From: Gramella sp. KN1008
GTDB lineage: Bacteria; Bacteroidota; Bacteroidia; Flavobacteriales; Flavobacteriaceae
Assembly: GCF_004332155.1 (NCBI RefSeq)
Contig: NZ_SJDV01000001.1
Coordinates: 186,001 to 250,000, forward strand
Direction: 5' to 3'
Length of the DNA stretch: 64,000 bases
The notes beneath the pieces are model-generated. The model saw only the letters and a list, made by a program, of their open reading frames with translations. It ran no database searches and was not told the origin of the DNA. This document shows, piece by piece, positions 25,214-34,120 of this stretch (its first letter is position 1; each line of letters starts with the position of its first letter). A program made the translations under genes and the position numbers.

Positions 25214-25500
25214 TGAATCCTGATCTTGAAAACCTGGCATTTCAGGTCTGGTTTCTATCAACTAAATCTCAAATAAAAGAATATTTGTAATGCTAAGGTC
25301 GCCAGGAGGATCTAAATTCAACACACGATCCGTTACACGGAGCTCAATTTTTCTAATATGAAATTCTCATGTAATATTTTAAAATAAAGAAACCGTGGGT
25401 TTGAAAAAATATGTAAGTTTACTTACCAAATCTAATCTTGGCCTACATGCGTTCCCTACTCCGCTATTCGTGTGAGCTGAGATCACTAAATCTTTTAAAG

Positions 25501-25680
25501 ATGAACAAAGTGCGTATCATCGGGTTGGGAATTATTGCCACTGGTATTTTCACAGGATTTTTCTTTCATGAAACTGGCGCCTACATGTTATCAGGGATGC
25601 TTATTGGTCTTGGAGCAGGCTGGTTAATTACCGGTAAGCTGCATGTGAGATCAAGAAACAGAAAAATTCCGGCGGAATAG
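25501..25680 (+). CDS. Small two-span membrane protein
   Basis: A 59-residue protein starting MNKVRIIGLG with two short glycine-rich hydrophobic segments (about 5-22 and 28-46) and a basic tail (RSRNRKIPAE). I believe similar small proteins are frequent in Flavobacteriaceae, but their role is unknown. The frame could be extended to a TTG at 25438, but that stretch is not protein-like. A rho-independent terminator follows 7 bases after the stop, which supports a real short gene. Confidence 0.65.
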   Translation: MNKVRIIGLGIIATGIFTGFFFHETGAYMLSGMLIGLGAGWLITGKLHVRSRNRKIPAE

Positions 25681-25687
25681 AAATAAG

Positions 25688-25715
25688 AGATCTTAAAGTC
25701 TGTTAAGATCTTTTT
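25688..25715 (+). terminator. Rho-independent terminator
   Basis: A perfect 9-bp stem AGATCTTAA / TTAAGATCT with loop AGTCTG, followed by five T. It lies just after the small membrane protein gene. Confidence 0.8.
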
Positions 25716-25821
25716 AATTGGAATGCAAACACCAGGAGGTCGTTTCAGACCACCCTCTTAGCTAATCTCTAATTTTTCTATGTTTATAGTCCCTTAAAAT
25801 TATCGAAGGATAACTTAGTGT

Positions 25822-26541
25822 ATGATAGGTATTATAATAATCCTGGCGGTTTCCTGGTTAATCCTGTACGTATTTGAAAGGAGGAGCCTCTTAGCTTTGG
25901 GTTTTCTGCCTGTTCTTATAAGAGCGGGACAATTCTTAATGGGTTTTCTCATAACCGGTTTGTTATGTGCCGGAGTTCAGTATATGGAAGTATTGATAAG
26001 TTCTGCTGAATGGAAAATAAATATTGCTGCTTTCCCTATGCTTTTGGAAATGTTCTGGTGGGATTTCAGATCTGTCCTAACAGAAGAATTGGTCTTTCGG
26101 GGTGCCATTCTGTTTGTTTTAATAAGAAAATTTGGGGCTTCAGGAGCCCTTCTGTTATCTGCTATTGCATTTGGTGTTTATCACTGGTTTTCTTTCGGCA
26201 TATTTGGGAATTTTATGCCGATGCTGGTGATCTTTATAGGAACCGGACTCATGGGTTATGCCTGGGCGCTTGCATTTTATAAGACTGAATCCATCATCAT
26301 GCCCCTGGGACTTCATCTGGGGTGGAACTTTTTCTATAATAGTATATTTTCCAACGGTCCCTTAGGGGAAGGCCTTATTCTAACCGAAGGTGGTCAGGCT
26401 ATAAGTGACTGGTATTCGCTTATCGGCCTCTTGCTGGTACCGGTAATAGTTCTTTTAATCGTAATATATTGGATGCCTAAAGTTCAGGACAATTCTATAT
26501 TTTCGGACAGGGAGGTATCGGTACCTAAAATTCAACAATAG
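25822..26541 (+). CDS. CPBP-family intramembrane glutamic endopeptidase
   Basis: A 239-residue membrane protein with about six or seven hydrophobic segments. The CPBP (Abi/Rce1) motifs are visible: TEELVFRGAI near 86-95 (EExxxR), GVYHWFSFG near 118-126 (His), and HLGWNFFYN near 165-173 (HxxxN). Members cleave prenylated or other membrane proteins, or act in bacteriocin self-immunity; the target here is unknown. The PqqB-like gene starts 12 bases downstream, so the two are probably co-transcribed. Confidence 0.83.
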   Translation: MIGIIIILAVSWLILYVFERRSLLALGFLPVLIRAGQFLMGFLITGLLCAGVQYMEVLISSAEWKINIAAFPMLLEMFWWDFRSVLTEELVFRGAILFVLIRKFGASGALLLSAIAFGVYHWFSFGIFGNFMPMLVIFIGTGLMGYAWALAFYKTESIIMPLGLHLGWNFFYNSIFSNGPLGEGLILTEGGQAISDWYSLIGLLLVPVIVLLIVIYWMPKVQDNSIFSDREVSVPKIQQ

Positions 26542-26553
26542 AAAATACATCTA

Positions 26554-27510
26554 ATGAAGATCTTCAACTTATTCTTTTTTTTAATATTCATATCACAGGG
26601 AATTACTTCTCAAAATTTGAATAGCCGTAATGATTCGGTCCGGGCTGATGTTTCTTTAATTATTCTTGGAACCGTCCAGGATGGAGGTTCGCCTCATATT
26701 GGTTGTAGCAAAAGCTGTTGTGCAGGTCTTTTTGAAGAGCCTGATAGGAACAGGAAGGTGGTTTCCCTGGGAGTCGTGGATGCTTTGAATGACGCTAAAT
26801 ATCTTTTTGAAGCTACACCTGATATTAGCTTCCAAATGAAAGCACTGGCACAGAGGAGCACCTCGCCTCAACAGGAAGTGCCGGACGGTATCTTTCTTAC
26901 TCACGCGCATATTGGCCATTATACGGGGCTTATGTATTTGGGGAAGGAAGCTATGGGAGCAAAGGGAGTAAAGGTCTTCGCTATGCCGGAAATGAAAAGC
27001 TTTCTTGAAAATAACGGCCCCTGGGATCAGTTAGTATCAAATGGAAATATCATGATTACCCCCATAGGGAAAGAGGAGGAAATAAGTCTTTCTTCACATT
27101 TAAAGGTGATACCGCTACAGGTTCCCCACCGTGATGAATATTCTGAAACGGTAGGTTACAGGATCACAGGACCGAACAAAACAGCCTTATTCATTCCCGA
27201 TATCAACAAATGGCATAAATGGGAAAGGGATATTAAAGCTGAAATTGGGAAAGCAGATTATGCATTCCTGGATGCCACCTTTTACGATGCTGCCGAAATT
27301 AATAACAGGGATATTTCCGAGATTCCCCATCCTTTTATTATTGAGAGCATGTCGCTGTTCAAAGATCTTTCTGCAGATGAAAAAAAGAAAATATACTTTA
27401 TACATATGAATCATACTAATCCTGCATTAGATGTAAACAGCGAGCAATATTCAAGAATACTTGAGAAGGGCTTTAATGTGGCGCGCATCTATGATGAATT
27501 TAGACTTTAG
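26554..27510 (+). CDS. Exported PqqB-like metallo-beta-lactamase-fold protein
   Basis: A 318-residue protein with a signal peptide (IFNLFFFLIFISQGITSQ). It follows the PqqB pattern: LGTVQDGGSPHIGCSKSCC near the N-terminus with a CxxxCC cluster, then THAHIGHYTG near 113-122 as the HxHxxH metal motif, PHRDEYSETVGYRI near 191-204, and FIHMNHTNP near 286-294. PqqB takes part in PQQ synthesis in other bacteria, but no pqqA, C, D or E is near, and this copy is exported. A hydrolase role outside PQQ synthesis is more likely. It is downstream of the CPBP gene. Confidence 0.78.
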   Translation: MKIFNLFFFLIFISQGITSQNLNSRNDSVRADVSLIILGTVQDGGSPHIGCSKSCCAGLFEEPDRNRKVVSLGVVDALNDAKYLFEATPDISFQMKALAQRSTSPQQEVPDGIFLTHAHIGHYTGLMYLGKEAMGAKGVKVFAMPEMKSFLENNGPWDQLVSNGNIMITPIGKEEEISLSSHLKVIPLQVPHRDEYSETVGYRITGPNKTALFIPDINKWHKWERDIKAEIGKADYAFLDATFYDAAEINNRDISEIPHPFIIESMSLFKDLSADEKKKIYFIHMNHTNPALDVNSEQYSRILEKGFNVARIYDEFRL

Positions 27511-27752
27511 CAGGTAGGAGTATAGCCTTCTATGATCCGGTTAATGTATAGGATTAAACAGATCTGATCAACTCTTTCATTTATCTTCTTTGGTTAAGCT
27601 TAGTTTCCATTTTTTATTCAAATCTATAGCCGGGGTTTGACAAGCTTATGCATCTCCTTTTCTTTTTTTTGTTTAAAAAAAAAGTTAAAAGATTAAACAA
27701 AATGAAAATAATATTTATCTTTATGCCATAATCAATTGAAAATAAAAATGTT

Positions 27753-28391
27753 ATGAAGAAGTTTATTTTAAATTCCGTTTTACTGATCCTTTCTTTAGCT
27801 GTTTTTACGGCCTGTGAAAAGGATGATCCCGTAGCCACAGATCTTAATAGTCCTGATCTCGCTATCTATGAAGTGATAGACCTTTATACCGGTCTGAACG
27901 ATGATGGTAAAGCTCGGGCTCCTAAAAAAGGAGATGAACCCATTGCTGTGATCGCTGACGAGGGTGGTTTTGACGAGTTGGTTTCGGCTCTTGTCTATGT
28001 AGATACCGAACTTGGTACAGGTCTCGTAGATCTTTTCAGTAGTAATGATGATCAGTACACCGTTTTTGCACCTACCGATGATGCATTTGAGGCTCTGTAC
28101 GCTGCACTTAGTACTGAAGAGGCTGTTGTGGATGAGATCTCTGATCTTCCAGCAGAACTTGTGTTGAACGTACTGCTTTACCATGTAACCGATGGTAGAA
28201 GAGCTGCGAATAGCGTGGTACCTCCAAGAAATTATAAGAATATCACCACCCTTCTTGGAGAAGAGTTCCAGGTCAATACAAATGCGCAGATAATGGCCAT
28301 AGGTAGTACTGCCCAGATAATTGCGCCTGATGTTTCAGCTTCTAATGGAATAATACATGTTATTGATGCAGTGCTATTGCCTATAAATTAA
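27753..28391 (+). CDS. Fasciclin-domain lipoprotein
   Basis: A 212-residue protein with a lipoprotein signal (LILSLAVFTAC, Cys near 21). The FAS1 domain covers about 65-212: GGFDELVSALVYVDTELG, YTVFAPTDDAFEAL (H1 motif), VLLYHVTDGRRAA, and the closing NGIIHVIDAVLLP (H2 motif). FAS1 domains mediate adhesion at the cell surface. The gene is followed by a strong terminator, so it is monocistronic. Confidence 0.88.
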   Translation: MKKFILNSVLLILSLAVFTACEKDDPVATDLNSPDLAIYEVIDLYTGLNDDGKARAPKKGDEPIAVIADEGGFDELVSALVYVDTELGTGLVDLFSSNDDQYTVFAPTDDAFEALYAALSTEEAVVDEISDLPAELVLNVLLYHVTDGRRAANSVVPPRNYKNITTLLGEEFQVNTNAQIMAIGSTAQIIAPDVSASNGIIHVIDAVLLPIN

Positions 28392-28425
28392 TACCCTTTA
28401 TTGTTTTCATTTTATTTTTATCAGG

Positions 28426-28455
28426 AAGACTATCCTTTTTGGATAGTCTTTTTTT
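28426..28455 (+). terminator. Rho-independent terminator
   Basis: A perfect 10-bp stem AAGACTATCC / GGATAGTCTT with loop TTTTT and a run of seven T. It is 35 bases after the fasciclin gene. Confidence 0.88.
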
Positions 28456-28525
28456 ATGAGGTTTTGCAGATTTTGAGAAATTAAATTCTATATCTTTTTA
28501 ACTTGATATTAGTAAGCGGTATCAA

Positions 28526-29155
28526 ATGAAAGAAATGGAGAACACCAGGAGAATATTCAATAAATATGCTGAAGGGTATCAGGATAAGTATATGGATGTT
28601 AGCCTCTATCATGATTCTCTCAATTTGTTTTGCGAAAATTTAAATGAAAAGCAAACCAGGATCCTCGAAATTGGATGTGGTCCCGGAAACCTTACCACTT
28701 ACCTTATTACTCAGCGGCCGGATCTGAAGATCCTGGGAATCGATATTGCGGAAAGGATGATAAAGTTGGCCCGTAACAATAACCCCCGGGCAGAATTCCG
28801 GGTTTTGGATTGCCGAAAAATAGAAGGATTGGAGGATAAATATGACGCGGTGGTCTGTGGCTTTTGTCTTCCGTATTTAACGAAGAAAGAAGCCCTGAAA
28901 CTCATAGATGATATTTCGGCCTTGTTGAATCCCGGTGGAGTGATTTATTTAAGTACCATGGAGGCTGATCATAACAGGTCGGGATATGAAGGTTCAGATT
29001 CAAATGATGAAAAGCTGTATATAAACTATCATGAAGCCTCCTACCTGCGGGAAGCTTTGGGAAACAATAATTTTGAGATAACCAAAGTATGTAGGATTGC
29101 GAATTCTAATAACCAATCTCATATAAACGATCTGGTTTTTATTGCTTCTAAATAA
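28526..29155 (+). CDS. Class I SAM-dependent methyltransferase
   Basis: A 209-residue soluble protein. Motif I is ILEIGCGPGNLTTYL near 46-60, the strand 2 end is LGIDIAERMI near 71-80, the motif II region is FRVLDCRKIEGL near 91-102, then DAVVCGFCLPYL near 107-118 and LNPGGVIYLSTM near 133-144. The substrate is unknown. It stands alone between the fasciclin terminator and the MFS gene. Confidence 0.85.
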   Translation: MKEMENTRRIFNKYAEGYQDKYMDVSLYHDSLNLFCENLNEKQTRILEIGCGPGNLTTYLITQRPDLKILGIDIAERMIKLARNNNPRAEFRVLDCRKIEGLEDKYDAVVCGFCLPYLTKKEALKLIDDISALLNPGGVIYLSTMEADHNRSGYEGSDSNDEKLYINYHEASYLREALGNNNFEITKVCRIANSNNQSHINDLVFIASK

Positions 29156-29278
29156 CCTTTTATTCGCTTGGGTGGATCGTACAAAAGATCTTTATAAAGA
29201 GTCGTTCTAATTTGTAATTATATTTTTGCAGGAAGAAGTTATCTAACTGATTATAAGAACTAATAAATCCCAATTCCC

Positions 29279-30484
29279 TTGACCGGACTATTTAATTTTT
29301 TTAGAAAGAACCGAAAGGAGGTAGGTTTTGGCTGGATGCTGACTTTTCTATCCAGTTTTGGACAAACCTTTCTTATTTCTATCTATGTGCCTGAGATACT
29401 CAAGACTTTTTCTATTTCAAATGGCCTTTTTGGGAGTATTTATGCGGTAGCGACAGTAACCGCATCGGTGATAATGCTTTCCGTGGGCCATATGGTTGAT
29501 CATAAACCGGTTAAAAGAGTTACCGCCCTTACGTTGGCAGGTCTCGCCGTTTCGTCCTTGCTGCTGGGAATGTCCCATCTTAGCATTGCCATACTCATTA
29601 TTGCACTTACAGGATTAAGGCTTACCGGGCAGGGTTTAATGAGCCATATTAGTCTTACGGTCATGTCCAGGCATTATGATCTGGACCGGGGGAAGGCACT
29701 TAGCATAGCTTCACTTGGTTACGCTGTGGGCGAGGCCGTTTTTCCATTGTTCATTTCCACACTAATCCTTTGGTATGATTATGAAATCGCGGCAATGGCA
29801 AGTGCGGCATTCTTATTTTTATATCTGCTGAGGTTTTATTTTATGGATCTCGAATACTTTGATAAGGATCTGGCCTTGGTAAAAAAGCCTTCAGCACTTT
29901 CTCTTTTGAAAGACTATAAAGACCTGCTGAAAAAGAAGGTGTTTTTTATTCTTATGCCGGTGAGTTTCGCGCTAAGCTTTACCATTACTGCGGTGTTTTT
30001 CTATCAGTATGTGGTTGTTGAAGATAAAGGCTGGTCGGTATCACTTTATGCCGGTTTTTTTACCGCATATGCTATAACAAGGGTGGTTTTTTCCATTCTT
30101 GGCGGAGTACTGGTAGATAAGTATTCTGGCAAAAAAATGTTCAGGTTATACCTTATCCCTTTTGCTCTGGGTCTTATTCCTTTTGCTGTTTCCGACAGTA
30201 TTTTTGGTGCGCTCACTTTTCTTATTCTGGCCGGAATAAGTGTGGGAATGGCAGGAACCGTAAAATCGGCAGTTCTTGCTGAAGTTTTTGGTGTTGAGAA
30301 ACTGGGAACCATTCGCAGTGTGTTCACCATGTTCATGGTAATGAGTACCGCGCTTGGACCGTTGATCTTCGGAACCCTGATGGATATGGGGATCGAGTTC
30401 CAGACCATACTTTTATTCACCGCAGCTGTCCTTGCTCTTATCATTCTTAATGCACAAAGAATAAGTAAGGTCCAGACTGTCTGA
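29279..30484 (+). CDS. Major facilitator superfamily transporter
   Basis: A 401-residue protein with about twelve membrane segments. The loop 2-3 signature region reads GHMVDHKPVKRV near 76-87, and the N-terminus FLSSFGQTFLISIYVPEI is typical of nitrate/oxalate-like MFS exporters and importers. The substrate is not readable. The start is taken as TTG at 29279, because no ATG lies upstream and the first internal ATG (29336) would remove the amphipathic lead. A TATTTTTG -7-like box sits at 29221-29228. The next gene is convergent, with only 5 bases between the stop codons. Confidence 0.82.
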   Translation: MTGLFNFFRKNRKEVGFGWMLTFLSSFGQTFLISIYVPEILKTFSISNGLFGSIYAVATVTASVIMLSVGHMVDHKPVKRVTALTLAGLAVSSLLLGMSHLSIAILIIALTGLRLTGQGLMSHISLTVMSRHYDLDRGKALSIASLGYAVGEAVFPLFISTLILWYDYEIAAMASAAFLFLYLLRFYFMDLEYFDKDLALVKKPSALSLLKDYKDLLKKKVFFILMPVSFALSFTITAVFFYQYVVVEDKGWSVSLYAGFFTAYAITRVVFSILGGVLVDKYSGKKMFRLYLIPFALGLIPFAVSDSIFGALTFLILAGISVGMAGTVKSAVLAEVFGVEKLGTIRSVFTMFMVMSTALGPLIFGTLMDMGIEFQTILLFTAAVLALIILNAQRISKVQTV

Positions 30485-30489
30485 TATGA

Positions 30490-32118
30490 TTATTTCACTT
30501 TGTAAGCCCTGGTAGTTCGAGGCTCAATGGTCTCAGCATTGTGATCGTTATATTTCAGGAATTTCGCTTTAAGACGGTTTACAGTTTCCTGATATTCCTC
30601 TTTGTCTATAAGGTTGTTTTGTTGTCCCAGATCGGTTGAAAGATCATAGAGTTCTGTGGCCTGGTTCTTACGATTCACCATAAGTACCAGGTCGCCTTCA
30701 CGAATGGCCCCGTCCAGGGCAAATCCTGCCTGGTAAAGTACAAATTCATGCAGGGGTGCGTTTTCGGGCTGCGTCCCGGTAAGGATTGGTAATAATGAAG
30801 CGCTGTCCTTTGCCTGGTCTTCCTGCATGTTCTGCCGGGTAAGCTCATACATGGTGGCAACCCAGTCATGGCCTACGATCAACTGGTCTGAGACGCTTCC
30901 CGGTTTTATGACCGAGCCGACCTCGGTCCCGTCTCCCCATTTGGCAATAAAGGGAACCCGGTGCCCGCCCTCATAAATAGAGGCTTTATAATCCCGAAGC
31001 GGGCCATTATTGTCATGGGAGGGATCTCCGTAATGGGTTACCCGCGGCCAGAGTGCACCATTATCACTGGTGAAAATGATGAGGGTATTTTCAAGCAGAC
31101 CTTCCTCCCTCAGTTTTTCTATGATCTTTCCCACCTGCAGGTCCAGTTCATACAGCATGTCTGAAGTAACCGCGCCTGTTTTTCCATACACCTGTTCATC
31201 TATGGTTTCAGGATCTCCGTCAAAATCGAAAGGAGGAGTATGGGGAACATGTATGGCCTGGGAAGCGAAGTATAATAGAAAAGGCTGATCTTTTCCCTGA
31301 TCCTCGTGCTCCTTTACATGGTGATCAATGAATTCAACCGCTCCATTGGTTAGTATGATCCCTGCCTGGCTGGAGTCATAATTCACATCGCCCCGTGCAG
31401 GAACATTTCCCGCCTCAACTATTTCCGAAAGTCCGTTATCGCTAACCCTGTAAAATCCATTTTTAAGTAACCGAGTACTTTCGTTGGTTGCCGGGCTACT
31501 TAGGTCTACCGGCCTGTATTTCCCGTTTTCAAAATAGGCATAAGGTTCATGCTGAATTCCGCTTAACAGTCCCAGCCAGTAATCGAAACCGTGATTGCTA
31601 AGGGCATCATCAACGCCACGGCTATAATCCATGGTGTTCAGATTATTCTTCCGGCGTATCACTTCACCTTCCTCATTATATACATTTCCACCAAGGTGCA
31701 TCTTCCCGAAAAAGGCGGTCTTATATCCTGCATTCTGCATGATCTCTCCTACGGTGATATGCCTTCCGGCTTTGGTGCGGTCTCCGTTAAAACTAAAGCC
31801 TGAACTATTGTTTACATCCCATGAACCGCCAGGACGGCCGTTGCGATAGGGATAACTGCCGGTAAGCAGACTAAAACGTGAAGGAGCACATAATGCGGCG
31901 GGAGAATGTGCATCTGTAAATCGCATTCCCTGCATGGCAAGACTGTCTATGTTTGGAGTGGGCACAGTTCCTCCATCTATTCCCAGGTCGGCATAGCCCA
32001 CATCATCGGCCAGGATAAAGACAACATTCGGTAATTTATCGGGGTTCTTCTGACTTTTGGCGTTAAAGGAAAAAAACAGGGAGAGCAGGAAAAATAATGT
32101 ATAGTGCAGGGGTTTCAT
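30490..32118 (-). CDS. Sulfatase, arylsulfatase-type
   Basis: A 542-residue exported protein (signal core TLFFLLSLFFSFNA). The metal-binding start is VFILADDVGYADLG, with Asp39 and Asp40, and the formylglycine motif is C77-A-P-S-R in AALCAPSRFSLLTG. FFGKMHLGG near 139 and TSDNGALW near 361 complete the S1 sulfatase active site. Cys-type sulfatases need maturation by FGE or anSME; neither is in the window. Members desulfate algal or animal glycans. No other polysaccharide-use genes are adjacent. Confidence 0.9.
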   Translation of the reverse strand: MKPLHYTLFFLLSLFFSFNAKSQKNPDKLPNVVFILADDVGYADLGIDGGTVPTPNIDSLAMQGMRFTDAHSPAALCAPSRFSLLTGSYPYRNGRPGGSWDVNNSSGFSFNGDRTKAGRHITVGEIMQNAGYKTAFFGKMHLGGNVYNEEGEVIRRKNNLNTMDYSRGVDDALSNHGFDYWLGLLSGIQHEPYAYFENGKYRPVDLSSPATNESTRLLKNGFYRVSDNGLSEIVEAGNVPARGDVNYDSSQAGIILTNGAVEFIDHHVKEHEDQGKDQPFLLYFASQAIHVPHTPPFDFDGDPETIDEQVYGKTGAVTSDMLYELDLQVGKIIEKLREEGLLENTLIIFTSDNGALWPRVTHYGDPSHDNNGPLRDYKASIYEGGHRVPFIAKWGDGTEVGSVIKPGSVSDQLIVGHDWVATMYELTRQNMQEDQAKDSASLLPILTGTQPENAPLHEFVLYQAGFALDGAIREGDLVLMVNRKNQATELYDLSTDLGQQNNLIDKEEYQETVNRLKAKFLKYNDHNAETIEPRTTRAYKVK

Positions 32119-32234
32119 AATTTTTCAAAAATTAAGACTTAAAAATATGAAAAATCAGCTATCTGGAGTGACTGAAAACCTCAAACGGGTGACGCTTCAG
32201 CAGTGCCACCCGTTCCTATAAATGAGACTGAAAA

Positions 32235-33848
32235 TTAATCTATGACTATTATTCCGGTAAGATAAACCACTTCCACAAGTTCATCTTCCTCATATTTTTC
32301 CTCGAGTATCAATCCAATGCCTGGAGCATAGTATTTCAGTTCGTATACATCTTCTTCAAAGGGGTTTACATCCCTTGTGACCAGTACGTTCTCAAAAGTA
32401 CCAAGGTCTGTTATCACTGTTTCATCTATGGCGATCACTTCAGCAAAATCCTCGGCCTCTCCCGCATACCATTCCTGGTAATAGAATTGACCAACAAAAG
32501 GATCTGCAGGTAGCCAGTAACCAGGTAAGGCTCCATCGACTCCGGCTTCCCATGAACCTTCATTATCGATGAAATTTCCTTCCTCATCATAATTTTTAGA
32601 GTCTTCACCGAAATACCAGAGATTTCCGTCATCATCCTGAGCAAGCCAGTCATCGGTATCTTCTATGATCACTCCATCTTCCATCACATAATTCCTCTGA
32701 ATTATCGTGGTGACTCCCATTACAACCTTAGTTTCGGTCTTTCTTTCTATAAAGATCACTTCTGAAGGTTCATCAGGCTGTTCTCCATCTTCAAGTTCGT
32801 AGCCTTGATATTCATAGATATGACCTGCTGGTGGCCCATAATACGGATTGGTAATGTTAGTAGGATCTGAAAATACTGCTTCCTCTATATCCGGAAGATC
32901 TTCGGGAGGTTCTGAATCACCTGCATCACAATTGAAGAAGACATGCTCATATTCCACATTTTCGTCACCCTCAAACTGGTCTTCGATATCTTCCCGGCTA
33001 AGACTTCCGCTTATCTCGACCTGTTCTTCTATGCTATAAACTCCTTCCCATTCTAACAGGGTCAGGGTGTAATCTATATATTCTTCATCGTCATCATAGA
33101 TCTCCAGGTGGGGTAGAACCACACATAGAGGATCGGCATAATATTCTCCATTTTCATTAGTGCCGGTAACATTTATTTCTTCTTCATACAGTATATTATC
33201 ACCTATACTTATTTCAACAGCATACCTTGCAGGGTAATGCCTGCCATTATCATCACAATAATTAGCGAAGAAACAGTACTGAAACAGAGGAATAGCATCC
33301 AGCTCAAAGAAAAGATAGCCATATTCGTTAACATCCCTGTTGTCGTAGCATAAGACCGGAACATCCATATAAGGCTTGGTTCCAGCCATTAATTCAATGC
33401 TCATAGGCAGAGGACTATCAGAATAGGCGGCCATGTCCCCATCTATTCGTGGAGCCAGCCATAACAGTTCTCCAGCTTCGGTATAAACAGCAAAATGATC
33501 CAGGCCGTAGGTTCCCGGAGGTAGTTTTAGTTGAGGTATATCTTTAGTGAATAGCTGTCCCGGTTCCAGATCAGCTCTAAATGGGGTGGTGGGATCTCCC
33601 AGCATTTCTGTATCCCCCTGCATTATAATTATTTCAACATAAAACGGAGTGTCATCTGAACAGTTAGGAATATCTGAAATAGACTGTTTCTGGCTGGATC
33701 GGTTCATCATATCCAGGAGCACGGTGTTAAACCTTAACTGAACGGGTTCTTCTTGTTGGATAGTAGTTTCACTTTCTTCCCGGCTACAGGAAAAGAAGAA
33801 AAGCAGGAAAAGCATAATGCAAACCTGCTGGAGATTATAATTTTTCAT
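32235..33848 (-). CDS. Large acidic lipoprotein, unknown family
   Basis: A 537-residue protein (ATG at 33848; a GTG one codon upstream is possible). The lipoprotein signal is IMLFLLFFFSC, with Cys near residue 22. The mature protein is very acidic and rich in Tyr, Asp and Glu. The N-terminal half resembles a beta-sandwich adhesin-like domain (LPPGTYGLDHFAVYTEAGEL). The C-terminal half, around GQFYYQEWYAGEAEDFAEVI and ENVLVTRDVNPFEEDVYE, looks like domains predicted to bind surface ligands. No catalytic motif is visible. It is probably surface exposed. Confidence 0.68.
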   Translation of the reverse strand: MKNYNLQQVCIMLFLLFFFSCSREESETTIQQEEPVQLRFNTVLLDMMNRSSQKQSISDIPNCSDDTPFYVEIIIMQGDTEMLGDPTTPFRADLEPGQLFTKDIPQLKLPPGTYGLDHFAVYTEAGELLWLAPRIDGDMAAYSDSPLPMSIELMAGTKPYMDVPVLCYDNRDVNEYGYLFFELDAIPLFQYCFFANYCDDNGRHYPARYAVEISIGDNILYEEEINVTGTNENGEYYADPLCVVLPHLEIYDDDEEYIDYTLTLLEWEGVYSIEEQVEISGSLSREDIEDQFEGDENVEYEHVFFNCDAGDSEPPEDLPDIEEAVFSDPTNITNPYYGPPAGHIYEYQGYELEDGEQPDEPSEVIFIERKTETKVVMGVTTIIQRNYVMEDGVIIEDTDDWLAQDDDGNLWYFGEDSKNYDEEGNFIDNEGSWEAGVDGALPGYWLPADPFVGQFYYQEWYAGEAEDFAEVIAIDETVITDLGTFENVLVTRDVNPFEEDVYELKYYAPGIGLILEEKYEEDELVEVVYLTGIIVID

Positions 33849-34120
33849 CACAGAGTGGTTTATAAAAGATTAGTTATTTCTTTTTTATGGCAAACCGGAG
33901 CGAAAAAAATGCAACGTAGATATGTAGTTCTATCAAATTTATAGGTTCATATAAAAAATAAGGATGGGGTAAAAACCCCGGTTTTTGTTCTTTAGTTACT
34001 GATATTGAATAAGATGATATTTAGAGACTGGAAATAATTGGTATATTTACAGGCCTTGTTATGGATTAAGCTTGTCTTCGTTTTAGCATGTGATTACTAT
34101 GAATTAATGCCATTAAACTA

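Noticed and set aside
32184..32214. Hairpin AACGGGTG / CACCCGTT between the sulfatase and the acidic lipoprotein genes
   Set aside because: The stem is good but the loop is 15 bases and no T-run follows on either strand, so I do not call a terminator.
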